From positions 1-64,000 of the forward strand of contig CAWIOX010000017.1 in NCBI GenBank assembly GCA_963837775.1: DNA of 64,000 nt. The letters run 5' to 3'. This stretch comes from CAWIOX01 sp963837775 (GTDB lineage: Bacteria > Pseudomonadota > Gammaproteobacteria > Burkholderiales > Burkholderiaceae_D). The position numbers and the translations under genes are program-made. Below the pieces are notes generated by a model. It was not told where the DNA came from. It did not search any database and saw only the letters and a program-made list of their open reading frames with translations. Below are positions 31,792 to 41,655 of the stretch, in pieces (positions within the stretch are counted from its first letter, which is position 1; each line of letters begins with the position of its first letter).

Positions 31792-32964
31792 ATGCAACGT
31801 ATTACTATACTAGGCTCGACAGGATCAATCGGCGCATCAACGCTGGATGTAATCGCACGCCATCCTGATCGTTATATTGTCCATGCATTGACTGCACATA
31901 CACGGGTCGAAGAATTGGCAAGTCAATGCGTGCAATTCAAACCTGAAGTTGCTGTTGTCGGCTCAGCAGAGTCGGCTATAGCATTGACTAAAATTTTGCA
32001 GCAAAAAGGGCAGAAAACGCAGGTTGAATATGGCGAGGCTGCATTATCCGCCGTAGCCAGCGATAGCCAGTGCGATACTGTCATGGCCGCTATAGTCGGT
32101 GCAGCCGGTCTTACGCCCACTCTTGCGGCTGCACGGGCAGGCAAGAAAGTGCTGCTCGCAAACAAGGAGGCGCTGGTGATGTCGGGCCAGCTTTTCATGG
32201 ATGCGATTGCAGCCAGTGGCGCAATTTTGCTGCCAATTGATAGCGAACACAATGCCATTTTCCAATGTTTGCCGCAGCAATATCAGCGCAAACCAAAACT
32301 GCATGGCATCGAGAAAATACTATTGACCGCATCGGGAGGGCCATTTCTCACGCGCAAAGTGGATACCTTAGATGCAGTCACGCCGGAAGAGGCCATTGCT
32401 CACCCAAAGTGGGTTATGGGACGAAAAATCTCGGTTGACTCTGCCACAATGATGAATAAAGGATTGGAAGTCATTGAGGCACATTGGCTGTTCGGGGTAT
32501 CCGCCAGTTGCATCGAGGTGCTGATACATCCTCAAAGCGTGATTCATTCAATGGTTTCCTATGTTGATGGCTCAGTTCTAGCGCAGCTGGGCAATCCGGA
32601 TATGCGGACCCCGATTGCACATGCATTAGCTTACCCTGAGCGGATAGCTTCCGGAGTGGCGCAACTTGACCTGGCAACAGTCGGGCAACTGATGTTCGAG
32701 AAACCTGATCAAGATCGTTTTCCATGTCTTAAGCTGGCCTATGATGCATTGAAGACGGGTGGGGTTGCGCCAACTATCTTGAATGCAGCAAATGAAATTG
32801 CAGTACAGGCCTTTTTGGATCGACGCATTGGATTTCGCATGATTGACCAACTTATTTCACGTGTATTGAATACTTTGCCTCACTCCATGGTCGATTGCAT
32901 CGATAGCCTATTAGACCAAGATCGCATCGCACGCGATTTGGCTCGCACCTACTTGTCATCATGA
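31792..32964 (+). CDS. dxr: 1-deoxy-D-xylulose 5-phosphate reductoisomerase
   Basis: 390 aa. Converts DXP to MEP using NADPH, feeding the isoprenoid pathway that supplies uppS. NADPH loop GSTGSIGASTLDV (~7-19); catalytic metal region PIDSEHNAIFQCL; flexible loop TASGGPF; C-terminal domain with AANEIAVQAFLD. The stop overlaps rseP by 4 nt. Confidence 0.97.
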   Translation: MQRITILGSTGSIGASTLDVIARHPDRYIVHALTAHTRVEELASQCVQFKPEVAVVGSAESAIALTKILQQKGQKTQVEYGEAALSAVASDSQCDTVMAAIVGAAGLTPTLAAARAGKKVLLANKEALVMSGQLFMDAIAASGAILLPIDSEHNAIFQCLPQQYQRKPKLHGIEKILLTASGGPFLTRKVDTLDAVTPEEAIAHPKWVMGRKISVDSATMMNKGLEVIEAHWLFGVSASCIEVLIHPQSVIHSMVSYVDGSVLAQLGNPDMRTPIAHALAYPERIASGVAQLDLATVGQLMFEKPDQDRFPCLKLAYDALKTGGVAPTILNAANEIAVQAFLDRRIGFRMIDQLISRVLNTLPHSMVDCIDSLLDQDRIARDLARTYLSS

Positions 32965-34328
32965 TTTTTCTGCAAACTCTGATCGCTTTCATTGGGGCAC
33001 TGGGCACCTTGATCGTTATCCATGAGCTAGGCCATTATTGGGTCGCTCGTTGGTGCGGCGTTAAAGTATTGCGTTTTTCAGTGGGCATGGGAAAAATTAT
33101 CTTTTCACGGCGCCTTGGTGTTGACCAAACTGAATGGGTGATTTCGGCCTTGCCTTTCGGTGGTTATGTAAAAATGCTGGATGCGCGGGAGCAGGATCTG
33201 AGTGAGCTAAGCGCACAGGACTTGCAACGTGAATTCACTCGCCAGAATGTGTGGAAACGCATCGCGATTGTCGCTGCAGGGCCAATTGCCAACTTTATTC
33301 TTGCCATACTCTTGTTTGCGGGGCTGTACATCAATGGCGTTCCTGAGCCCACTACCAAACTACGGGCAATGCCACAACAATCAGCGGCTTATCAAGCCGG
33401 TTTGCGTGGTGGCGAAACTGTTACTGCCATAAATGGTGAGCCAGTGGAAATTTGGTCTGATATGCGCTGGAAGTTCCTGCAACTGGCTGTAGATAAGATC
33501 CCCGCGAAAATAAATATCAGCCGGCCCAATCCCATTCATCCGGGAAGCACATTAATCGACACGGTGACTATCCCGCTGCTTGATTTGAAACCAAAGGACC
33601 TTGAGGGGGATTTTCTGGGGCGTCTGGGAATTGCACTGGCAAGACCTCCGGCCGTATTAGGTACGCTCATTGCTGATGGCCCAGCCATGCGTGGAGGTTT
33701 ACGTCAGGGTGATTTGATACTTGCAGTGAATCAGGTGCGGATTGTAGATGGATTGGATTTTGTCGAGTCAGTACGAAACTCTTCAGGACTCTCGCTAAAT
33801 ATTCTTGTGCGTCGCTCAGGTACTGAGTTCAATGTTGTAGTTACGCCTGAAGCATTACTCCAAAATGGACAATCGCATTGGAAAATCAAGGCTGAGGTTG
33901 CCTTGGCGCCTGAAATGGTGACAGTAAGCATCCGACCTTTTGATGCCTTGTTGAAAGCAATGCATAAAACTTGGGATACCAGCACATTGACATTGAAAAT
34001 GTTCGGAAAAATGTTGGTTGGTGAAGTATCGTGGAAAAATATTACCGGTCCTATCACGATTGCGGATTATGCTGGACAGACGGCACGCATCGGTGCGATC
34101 AGTTATTTGAGCTTCATAGCCTTCATTAGCATCAGTCTGGGAGTGATGAATTTGCTCCCTATTCCGGTGCTTGATGGGGGGCTTTTGCTGTATTATTTCG
34201 TTGAAGTTTTGACTGGACGTCCCGTCTCCGAACGCTTTGGCGAAATCGCCCAACGTGCTGGTTTGGGGATATTGCTGACATTGATGATTGTTGCTGTCTT
34301 CAATGATATTGTCCGCCTCATTTCCTGA
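32961..34328 (+). CDS. rseP: Site-2 zinc metalloprotease RseP
   Basis: 455 aa inner-membrane protease. HELGH at 21-25 supplies zinc ligands and the catalytic Glu; the third ligand is in NLLPIPVLDGG near the C-terminus. Two PDZ domains lie between (~115-200 and ~210-290). It cleaves the anti-sigma factor RseA in the envelope stress response and clears signal-peptide remnants. Its place before bamA and skp links stress sensing with outer-membrane assembly. Confidence 0.95.
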   Translation: MIFLQTLIAFIGALGTLIVIHELGHYWVARWCGVKVLRFSVGMGKIIFSRRLGVDQTEWVISALPFGGYVKMLDAREQDLSELSAQDLQREFTRQNVWKRIAIVAAGPIANFILAILLFAGLYINGVPEPTTKLRAMPQQSAAYQAGLRGGETVTAINGEPVEIWSDMRWKFLQLAVDKIPAKINISRPNPIHPGSTLIDTVTIPLLDLKPKDLEGDFLGRLGIALARPPAVLGTLIADGPAMRGGLRQGDLILAVNQVRIVDGLDFVESVRNSSGLSLNILVRRSGTEFNVVVTPEALLQNGQSHWKIKAEVALAPEMVTVSIRPFDALLKAMHKTWDTSTLTLKMFGKMLVGEVSWKNITGPITIADYAGQTARIGAISYLSFIAFISISLGVMNLLPIPVLDGGLLLYYFVEVLTGRPVSERFGEIAQRAGLGILLTLMIVAVFNDIVRLIS

Positions 34329-34390
34329 ATTTATTTTACGACCTTGCCTTTTGGCAGCCGTCTGGTATGACCATTAATAATTGATAGCCA

Positions 34391-36715
34391 ATGAAATTAT
34401 ATTCTGAGCAATTTTCCCTGCCGGCTTTTCGCCACCACCTCATTGCTCTAGCTACATTCGCCCTGTGCTCAGGCCAGGCACTGGCAATAGATCCATTTAC
34501 TGTAAAAGATATTCGGGTTGAGGGTATTCAGCGCACTGAAGCTGGCACCGTTTTCGGCTATTTGCCTGTCCGGGTCGGTGAAACTTTCACTGATGAAAAA
34601 AGTATCAGTGCGATCAAGTCACTTTATGCCACAGGCTTTTTCAAGGATGTCCGAATCGAAGTAGAGGGAAATGTTCTCATCATTCAGGTGGAAGAGCGCC
34701 CAGCTATTGCAGGTGTTGAGTTTTCAGGGGTAAAAGAATTTGATAAAGAAGTCCTGACCAAGGCACTCAAGGAAATCGGCCTGGGTGAGTCACGCATTTA
34801 TGACAAGGCCTTGGTGGACCGCGCAGAACAAGAATTAAAGCGGCAATATCTATCGCGGGGCTTGTATGGCGTTCAGATCACATCTACCGTAACACCGATT
34901 GAACGAAATCGTGTGACAGTCAATTTTGCCGTTGAAGAGGGTGATGTCGCACGCATAAAACAAATCAATATCATCGGTAACAAGGCATTTAGCGATAGCG
35001 ATTTACGTGAGTTGTTAAATTTGACTAAACCCGGATGGTTCACCTGGTATACCAAGTCGGATCAATACTCTAAGCAAAAACTTGCCGGTGATATAGAAAC
35101 ACTAAAGTCGTTTTACCTGAATCGTGGCTATATTGAAATGCAGGTTGAATCGACGCAAGTGTCGATCGGACAGGACAAAAAAGACATTTACATCACGATC
35201 AATATTAATGAAGGGGAAAAATTTACAATCTCCGATATTAAGATCGAGGGCCAGATGTTTGGTCGTGATGATGAATTCAAGGCATTGCTTGAATTGAAGA
35301 AGGGTGATGTCTATGCTGGCGAAAAATTAAATCAGAGCATTAAGAAAATCTCCGAACGGATGGGTGATTTCGGTTATGCATTCGCGAATGTGAATGCCAA
35401 TCCGGAAATTAATCGTGACAAAAAAGAAGTTGCTTTTACTATCTTGCTTGACCCAGGCAAACGTGTGTATGTGCGACGCATAAATGTAGCTGGCAATACC
35501 AAAACGCGCGATGAGGTCATACGCAGGGAGTTCCGTCAATTTGAAGATTCCTGGTATGACGGCAACAAGATCAGATTATCCCGCGATCGTGTTGATCGTC
35601 TGGGCTACTTCAAAGAGGTCAATATAGAGACCCCTGAAGTGGCAGGTAGTATTGACCAAGTAGATATCAATATGTCTGTTGTCGAAAAGCCGACCGGGAA
35701 TTTGTTGCTGGGGGCAGGTTTCTCAAGTAGTGAAAAATTGACGCTGACCGGTTCGATTCAACAGGCGAATGCATTTGGAACGGGCAATACCATCGGACTG
35801 GATGTGAATACCAGCAAACGCAACAGAACCATTGCGCTGTCCCAGACCAATCCCTATTTTACGGATGATGGGGTAAGTCGCAGTTATGATATTTTTTACC
35901 GGACCACGCGCCCACCTGAAATAAATACCGGTGACTATATTGTCAAGACTAGCGGCGGGAACGTCAAATTTGGCGTACCTTTTTCTGAGACGGATACCGT
36001 TTTCTTTGGTGCAGGAATTGAGCATACCAAGGTTGAAACATTTAGCAATAGCCCTAGCCGTTATAAGCAATATGCTACGGATTTTGGTGATGGCGTTATA
36101 GCAACCACAACATCATTCCCACTAACTGCCGCTTGGCAAAGGGATAATCGAGACAGTGCATTAGTGCCTAGTGTTGGCCGCTATCAGCGCGCCAATTTGG
36201 AACTGGCAGCTTTTGGCGAACTGAAATATTATCGCGCGGTATATCAGCATCAATATTTCCAGCCGTTCTTCCGGACAATTACTCTGGCATTGAATGGTGA
36301 AGCGGATTATGGTCGCGGCTTTGGTGGCAAGCCTTATCCTGTATTCAAGAATTTTTATGCCGGTGGTATCGGCTCCGTGCGTGGTTTCGAAGGTTCATCC
36401 CTAGGAAGAAGAGACTCGGTTACAGGAGATGCATCAGGCGGCGCTGCCCGTTTGATCGCAAATGCCGAATTGCAATTTCCATTTCCTGGCTCGGGCAATG
36501 ATCGTACCTTGCGCTGGTTTACATTTTTCGATGCCGGCAATGTATTTGAAGAAGGTCAAAAAATTAGCGTATCTGATTTAAGGTATTCTACCGGTATCGG
36601 TCTGAGCTGGATTTCGCCTATTGGCCCTTTGAAGTTGAGTTACGGTAAAGCTTTGAATGCAAAACCTGAAGACAAGAAGCAGAGTTTCCAATTTCAGTTG
36701 GGTACCGGTTTCTGA
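34391..36715 (+). CDS. bamA: Outer membrane protein assembly factor BamA
   Basis: 774 aa. A signal peptide (1-32, ...GQALA) precedes five POTRA domains (~33-430, beginning FTVKDIRVEGIQRTEAGTVF) and a C-terminal 16-strand barrel. The barrel contains the conserved GGIGSVRGFEGSSLG (VRGF/Y lid motif) and ends QFQLGTGF with a terminal Phe. It is the central insertase of the BAM complex and essential. Confidence 0.97.
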   Translation: MKLYSEQFSLPAFRHHLIALATFALCSGQALAIDPFTVKDIRVEGIQRTEAGTVFGYLPVRVGETFTDEKSISAIKSLYATGFFKDVRIEVEGNVLIIQVEERPAIAGVEFSGVKEFDKEVLTKALKEIGLGESRIYDKALVDRAEQELKRQYLSRGLYGVQITSTVTPIERNRVTVNFAVEEGDVARIKQINIIGNKAFSDSDLRELLNLTKPGWFTWYTKSDQYSKQKLAGDIETLKSFYLNRGYIEMQVESTQVSIGQDKKDIYITININEGEKFTISDIKIEGQMFGRDDEFKALLELKKGDVYAGEKLNQSIKKISERMGDFGYAFANVNANPEINRDKKEVAFTILLDPGKRVYVRRINVAGNTKTRDEVIRREFRQFEDSWYDGNKIRLSRDRVDRLGYFKEVNIETPEVAGSIDQVDINMSVVEKPTGNLLLGAGFSSSEKLTLTGSIQQANAFGTGNTIGLDVNTSKRNRTIALSQTNPYFTDDGVSRSYDIFYRTTRPPEINTGDYIVKTSGGNVKFGVPFSETDTVFFGAGIEHTKVETFSNSPSRYKQYATDFGDGVIATTTSFPLTAAWQRDNRDSALVPSVGRYQRANLELAAFGELKYYRAVYQHQYFQPFFRTITLALNGEADYGRGFGGKPYPVFKNFYAGGIGSVRGFEGSSLGRRDSVTGDASGGAARLIANAELQFPFPGSGNDRTLRWFTFFDAGNVFEEGQKISVSDLRYSTGIGLSWISPIGPLKLSYGKALNAKPEDKKQSFQFQLGTGF

Positions 36716-36775
36716 CCGTTTCTCAAGTATTATTATTGCAAGTTAGTTGTTTGGTTTGAATTGTGGAGAGTTACC

Positions 36776-37288
36776 TTGAAGTCATTCATTAAATCGTCAA
36801 TCCCATCCAAGATTGCAGCAGCAGTATTTTTATTCACTGTGGCACAGGCGCATGCCGAAGAATCCAAAATTGGACTTGTCAATTCAGAACGAGTAATGCG
36901 TGAGTCGGCACCAGCCAAAGCTGCTGAAGCAAAAATCGAATCAGAGTTTTCAAAGCGTAAAAAAGAATTACTCGACTCTTCCGCGCGCTTGAAAGCTATG
37001 GCGCAAAAATTGGATAAGGATGCAGCTGTTCTCTCCGAATCTGACCGGATCAAGCGCCAGCGTGAATTGAGCGAGATGGATCAGGATTTTCAACGCAAGC
37101 AGCGCACATTCAGTGAAGATCTGAATCAGCGTCGTAATGAGGAAATTGCATTGGTAGTCGACCGTGCCAACAAGGCGATCAAACAAATTGCCGAGTCCGA
37201 GAAATATGACATCGTTTTTCAGGAAGCCGTATATGTGAATCCACGTATCGACATCACTGAAAAAGTGTTAAAAGCACTCAACAAATAA
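36776..37288 (+). CDS. skp: Periplasmic chaperone Skp/OmpH
   Basis: 170 aa from TTG at 36776, chosen because GGAGAG lies 5 nt upstream and the protein then starts MKSFIKSSIPSK with a clean signal peptide ending AHA. The mature part has the trimerisation strand KIGLVNSERVM, then long alpha-helical tentacles rich in Lys, Glu and Arg. Holds unfolded outer-membrane proteins on their way to BamA, encoded just upstream. Confidence 0.9.
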   Translation: MKSFIKSSIPSKIAAAVFLFTVAQAHAEESKIGLVNSERVMRESAPAKAAEAKIESEFSKRKKELLDSSARLKAMAQKLDKDAAVLSESDRIKRQRELSEMDQDFQRKQRTFSEDLNQRRNEEIALVVDRANKAIKQIAESEKYDIVFQEAVYVNPRIDITEKVLKALNK

Positions 37289-37302
37289 TAACAAAGGCCA
37301 CG

Positions 37303-38352
37303 ATGAGCATTCGACTGAGAGAATTGGTCGAACGCTTGGGTGGGCAATTGATGGGCGATCCAGACATTGAAGTGTTTGGCATAGCACCTTTGGACGACGC
37401 AAATGCCTCGCACATCACATTCCTCTCCAATCCCAAGCTTCGAACCCAGGCCGCACTAACCAAGGCGGCCGCCATTATATTATCGGCATCCAGCCAAGCT
37501 GATATCAGCACTTCGTATAAAGGCGCTTGCATAGTCACCGAGAATCCTTATGCCTATTTCGCCAGAGTCGCACAGTTATTCGAGGCTCAGCAAGCGCAAC
37601 CGGTGATTTCTGGTGTGGACCGTACGGCATCGATTGATCCTCGCGCAAAAATCGCGTCGACAGCCTTTGTCGGCCCTCATGTCACTATTGAAGCTGATGT
37701 TGTTGTCGGCGAAAATGTTCTCATTGAGGCAGGCTGTTTCATTGGTCGTGGCGCCGTCATCGGCGATGATACGCATTTCTTTGCACGGGTCACTTTTCAT
37801 TCTGCTTGTGAAATAGGACGACGTGGCATCATTCATTCAGGTGCCGTCATAGGGACAGATGGTTTCGGCTTTGCCAATGAGGCAGGACGCTGGATCAAGA
37901 TACCGCAAACGGGCAGGGTAATTATTGGCGATGATGTCGATATTGGCGCCAACACCACCGTCGATCGCGGTGCACTGGCCGATACGATCATTGAGGATGG
38001 CGTCAAGTTGGATAATCAAATCCAGATTGGCCATAATTGCCATATTGGTGCGCACACCGCTATGGCTGGTTGTGTCGGCGTCGCCGGCAGTGCCAAGATA
38101 GGTAAATATTGTACCTTTGGGGGGGCTGCGATGGTGCTGGGACATTTGACCATTGCCGACCACGTGCATATTTCTTCAGGCAGCATGGTTTCGCGCTCCA
38201 TACTTGAAGCAGGGCAGTACACCGGCTTCTACCCCTTGGCCAAGAATTCCGACTGGGAAAAATCTGCAGCTATCGTCCGCAATCTGACGACGATGCGCGA
38301 GAAAATCCGGTCACTCGAAAAAATAATTAAAACGCTTACAAATAAAGAATAA
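37303..38352 (+). CDS. lpxD: UDP-3-O-acylglucosamine N-acyltransferase
   Basis: 349 aa. Third step of lipid A synthesis. An N-terminal uridine-binding domain (1-~100, FGIAPLDDANASHITFLSNPK) is followed by a left-handed beta-helix of hexapeptide repeats. The catalytic His lies in GHNCHIGAHTAMAG. A C-terminal helix (~320-349) follows. Its stop overlaps fabZ by one base. Confidence 0.96.
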   Translation: MSIRLRELVERLGGQLMGDPDIEVFGIAPLDDANASHITFLSNPKLRTQAALTKAAAIILSASSQADISTSYKGACIVTENPYAYFARVAQLFEAQQAQPVISGVDRTASIDPRAKIASTAFVGPHVTIEADVVVGENVLIEAGCFIGRGAVIGDDTHFFARVTFHSACEIGRRGIIHSGAVIGTDGFGFANEAGRWIKIPQTGRVIIGDDVDIGANTTVDRGALADTIIEDGVKLDNQIQIGHNCHIGAHTAMAGCVGVAGSAKIGKYCTFGGAAMVLGHLTIADHVHISSGSMVSRSILEAGQYTGFYPLAKNSDWEKSAAIVRNLTTMREKIRSLEKIIKTLTNKE

Positions 38353-38822
38353 TGAACAGTCTCGACATCAACCAAATCAAACAGTACCTGCCACACCGTT
38401 ATCCATTGCTGCTGGTCGATCGTGTTCTCGATTGGGAAGCCGGCAAGCGTATTACTGCCATCAAGAATGTCACAGTGAATGAAGAATTTTTTAACGGACA
38501 TTTCCCGAACAAGCCGGTGATGCCTGGCGTGCTGATGATAGAGGCGATGGCGCAAACCGCTGCCATCCTGTCTTTCTTGACGATGGATGTAAAGCCGGAT
38601 GAAGACACCATCGTGTATTTCCTGGGGATAGACGGGGCACGGTTCAAGCGTCCGGTGGAACCCGGCGATCAACTCAAAATGGAAGTTGAAATCATTCGTG
38701 TCGCTCGTGGCATCTGGAAATATAAGGCAAAGGCAACTGTCGACGGTCAACTCGCTGTCGAGGGTGAGTTGATGTGCACCATGCGCAGCGCAGCTGACTC
38801 CACCAAGGCAGCAGGACAATAA
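38352..38822 (+). CDS. fabZ: 3-hydroxyacyl-[acyl-carrier-protein] dehydratase FabZ
   Basis: 156 aa. Hot-dog fold with the catalytic His in FNGHFPNKPVMPGVLMIEAM and Glu one turn later. Substrate-tunnel residues are in LPHRYPLLLVDRV. Balances 3-hydroxymyristoyl-ACP between fatty acid synthesis and lipid A, which explains its place between lpxD and lpxA. Overlaps both neighbours by one base (TAATG). Confidence 0.96.
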   Translation: MNSLDINQIKQYLPHRYPLLLVDRVLDWEAGKRITAIKNVTVNEEFFNGHFPNKPVMPGVLMIEAMAQTAAILSFLTMDVKPDEDTIVYFLGIDGARFKRPVEPGDQLKMEVEIIRVARGIWKYKAKATVDGQLAVEGELMCTMRSAADSTKAAGQ

Positions 38823-39610
38823 TGGCGGGGATTCATCCGAGCGCCCTCATTGATCCCGCGGCAGAACTGGATAGTTCTGTCGAGGTGGGCGCATTTTCCA
38901 TTATCGGTCCAAATGTAAAAATCGATGCCGGTACCAAGATCGGTCCGCATGTCATCATTGAGGGCCATACCACCATTGGCCGCGACAACACGTTTTTCCA
39001 GTTTTCCTCGATTGGCGCTGCCCCGCAAGACAAGAAGTATGCAGGTGAGCCGACGCGACTCGAAATCGGTGATCGCAATACCGTGCGCGAGTTCTGCACC
39101 TTCAATCTGGGTACCGCACAGGATGTCGGCGTTACCCGTCTGGGTGATGATAACTGGATCATGGCTTACGTGCACATAGCGCACGACTGCCAGTTAGGCA
39201 ATCTGACGATTCTTGCCAATAATGTCACCCTTGCAGGACATGTGCATGTCGGCGACTGGGTTTTCCTGGGCGGATTTACCTCGGTACATCAGTTCTGCCA
39301 TATCGGTGCGCATGCGATGACAGCCTTTACTGCCGCCGTGAGCCAGGATGTGCCGCCTTTCGTTACCGCCGCCGGCAACCGCGCGGCGCCGGTGGGTATC
39401 AATACCGAAGGCTTGAAACGTCGCGGCTTCTCGGGTGAACAAATTTTGGCCATCCGCAGAGCGTACAAGCTGATTTACAAATCAGGCTTGTCGCTGGAGG
39501 AGGCCAAACTTGCCCTGGCACAGGAAGAGCTCAATGCGCCCGCAACCGCACCGTCGCTGGCTTTGATGCGTGAATTCATCAGCAGCAGCAGTCGCGGCAT
39601 CATCCGTTAG
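38822..39610 (+). CDS. lpxA: UDP-N-acetylglucosamine acyltransferase
   Basis: 262 aa, the canonical length. First step of lipid A synthesis. Beta-helix of hexapeptide repeats from IHPSALIDPAAELDSSVEVG, catalytic His in MAYVHIAHDCQLG, and a C-terminal helical domain (~195-262). Confidence 0.97.
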   Translation: MAGIHPSALIDPAAELDSSVEVGAFSIIGPNVKIDAGTKIGPHVIIEGHTTIGRDNTFFQFSSIGAAPQDKKYAGEPTRLEIGDRNTVREFCTFNLGTAQDVGVTRLGDDNWIMAYVHIAHDCQLGNLTILANNVTLAGHVHVGDWVFLGGFTSVHQFCHIGAHAMTAFTAAVSQDVPPFVTAAGNRAAPVGINTEGLKRRGFSGEQILAIRRAYKLIYKSGLSLEEAKLALAQEELNAPATAPSLALMREFISSSSRGIIR

Positions 39611-39622
39611 GATGGGAGTACG

Positions 39623-40822
39623 GTGAGAAATTCTGTCTCGGAGGCGCAGTTGAATCGACTGCAAAGCCAGTTGTCGATTGCGCTGGTTGCCGGAGAGGCC
39701 TCCGGCGATCTGCTCGGCAGTCGACTGTTGTCTGGGCTGCGCATGGAGTTGCCTGGCGCACGCATGCATGGCATAGGCGGTCCGCACATGGCCGAGCACG
39801 GTTTCGTCAGCGAATGGCCGATGGATAAATTAACTGTGCGCGGGCTATTTGAGGTAATACCGCGCTACCGTGAAATTAAAGGCATTCAGAACGCTCTGCG
39901 TGATCGGCTCCTGGCGGAAAAGCCAGCAGTTTTCATCGGCGTCGATTATCCAGGGTTCAATCTCGGTCTTGAAATGCAATTGAAGGCAGCCGGCATCAAG
40001 ACCATGCATTTCATCAGCCCACAAATTTGGGCCTGGCGTGGTGGGCGCATCAAGAAAATTGCCAAGGCAGTGTCGCATATGCTGGTGGTGTTTCCTTTTG
40101 AAGAATTGATTTACCGTCAGGCCGGTATTCCAGTCACCTATGTCGGACATCCGCTGGCTGAAGTGATCCCTATGATCCCGGATGTGGCTGCAGCACGCCT
40201 GGCTTTGGGCTTGCCGCCGGCGTCGTCGGTTGTTGCGATCCTGCCCGGCAGTCGCATGTCGGAGTTGAAATACAACACCGCCGCCTTCATCGGTGCCGCC
40301 AAGTTGCTGGCGCAACGCGATCATTCATTGCGCTTTGTGGTGCCGATGGCAGGTGACAAGCAGCGCCAATACTTCATTGAATTGCTAAAGCAGGCCGGCC
40401 TGGACGATGTGCCGATCCAATTGCTCGATGGGCAATCGCATGTTGCACTGGCTGCTGCCGATGCCGTGCTGGTAGCTTCAGGCACGGCATCGCTGGAGGT
40501 GGCGCTGTTCAAGAAGCCGATGGTGATAGCCTACCGGATGATGCGCGCCTCATGGGAAATCATGCGACATATGGGTTACCAGCCATGGATTGGCTTGCCG
40601 AATATTCTGGCGCAGGAATTTCTGGTGCCGGAATTGCTGCAGGATGCGGCAAACCCGCAGGCGCTGGCCGATGCAATCTGGAAGCAACTGGATGATCAGC
40701 CGCATCGTGCGATGCTGCAGCAGCGCTTTACCGAGATGCACCACAGCTTGCTGCGCAATACTGCACATGAGAGTGCGCTGGCGGTGATGAAGGTGATAGG
40801 GCAGCCGCTACGCACCATTTAA
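39623..40822 (+). CDS. lpxB: Lipid-A-disaccharide synthase
   Basis: 399 aa. GT19 glycosyltransferase joining UDP-diacylglucosamine and lipid X. Motifs: VAGEASGDLLGSRL (start of the N-terminal Rossmann domain), GVDYPGFNL, ISPQIWAWRGGRI and ILPGSRMSELKYN. A GTG start gives MRNSVSEAQ; the family core starts near residue 17. It is last in the lipid A cluster, and repeat copy D starts 2 nt after its stop. Confidence 0.96.
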   Translation: MRNSVSEAQLNRLQSQLSIALVAGEASGDLLGSRLLSGLRMELPGARMHGIGGPHMAEHGFVSEWPMDKLTVRGLFEVIPRYREIKGIQNALRDRLLAEKPAVFIGVDYPGFNLGLEMQLKAAGIKTMHFISPQIWAWRGGRIKKIAKAVSHMLVVFPFEELIYRQAGIPVTYVGHPLAEVIPMIPDVAAARLALGLPPASSVVAILPGSRMSELKYNTAAFIGAAKLLAQRDHSLRFVVPMAGDKQRQYFIELLKQAGLDDVPIQLLDGQSHVALAAADAVLVASGTASLEVALFKKPMVIAYRMMRASWEIMRHMGYQPWIGLPNILAQEFLVPELLQDAANPQALADAIWKQLDDQPHRAMLQQRFTEMHHSLLRNTAHESALAVMKVIGQPLRTI

Positions 40823-40823
40823 C

Positions 40824-40903
40824 TGAAAAATATACCCGGTGGGGTATATTTTATAGTCGGCGTAATCATTCCGGCAGATGGGGTATTTTTCATGATACTC
40901 CCT
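40824..40903 (+). repeat. Double-hairpin 3' element, copy D
   Basis: The strongest copy. AAAATATACCC (40827-40837) and GGGTATATTTT (40842-40852) form a perfect 11-bp stem with a 4-nt loop, five bases after the lpxB stop. The centre is TAATCATTCCGGC. The second stem is GGGGTAT with ATACTCCC, split by a TTTTTCAT loop. Confidence 0.8.
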
Positions 40904-41037
40904 CAATAATCTCTTATTTGCAATTGTTCGGAGCTGCGTGGCATGACGATTCTATGTGGGATCAATAATCCGCTTACCCTGAACAATTACCTTGTTTTCA
41001 TGGCAGTTTCCTGCCCAACCCATAGGTCCCGTCTGTT

Positions 41038-41655
41038 GTGAACAAATCCGAACAAACCATACTGCTCTTCGATGATGAAAATGAATTGATTTGCGGTGTA
41101 GACGAGGCCGGTCGTGGCCCGCTGGCAGGGCCAGTCTTTGCTGCTGCTGTCATTCTCGACCCCAGAAAGCCCATCGCAGGCCTGCGCGACTCAAAAAAAC
41201 TGACTGAAGCACGCCGCGATGCATTGGCGATCGAGATCAGGAACAATGCGCTGGCATGGTCGATTGCGCAGTGTTCCGAGGCTGAAATCGATACACTGAA
41301 TATTTTGCAGGCGACAATGCTGGCGATGCGTCGTGCCATAGAAGGATTGCCGACTCCCGCTACGCTGGCACTGATCGATGGCAACCGCTGCCCGGTATTG
41401 TCAATCCGTTCGGAGGCAATCATCAAGGGAGATGATAAGGTGCCCGCCATTTCTGCCGCATCGATACTTGCGAAAACCGCCCGGGATGCAGCGCTGGCAG
41501 AATTACACCAACAATTTCCGCAATATGCATTTGACCGGCATAAGGGCTATCCGACGGCCCTGCATCTGGAGCGCTTGCGGGCACATGGGGTGTCGCCCGT
41601 TCATCGTAAATCTTATGCGCCGGTGCGTGCGCTGCTCAACCTGGTGACTATATGA
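41038..41655 (+). CDS. rnhB: Ribonuclease HII
   Basis: 205 aa from GTG at 41038. Removes ribonucleotides from DNA and RNA-DNA hybrids. DEDD active site: GVDEAGRGPLAGP (Asp-Glu), ALIDGN (Asp), KTARDAAL (Asp). 216 bp separate it from lpxB, so it probably has its own promoter. Its stop overlaps the next gene by 4 nt. Confidence 0.94.
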   Translation: MNKSEQTILLFDDENELICGVDEAGRGPLAGPVFAAAVILDPRKPIAGLRDSKKLTEARRDALAIEIRNNALAWSIAQCSEAEIDTLNILQATMLAMRRAIEGLPTPATLALIDGNRCPVLSIRSEAIIKGDDKVPAISAASILAKTARDAALAELHQQFPQYAFDRHKGYPTALHLERLRAHGVSPVHRKSYAPVRALLNLVTI

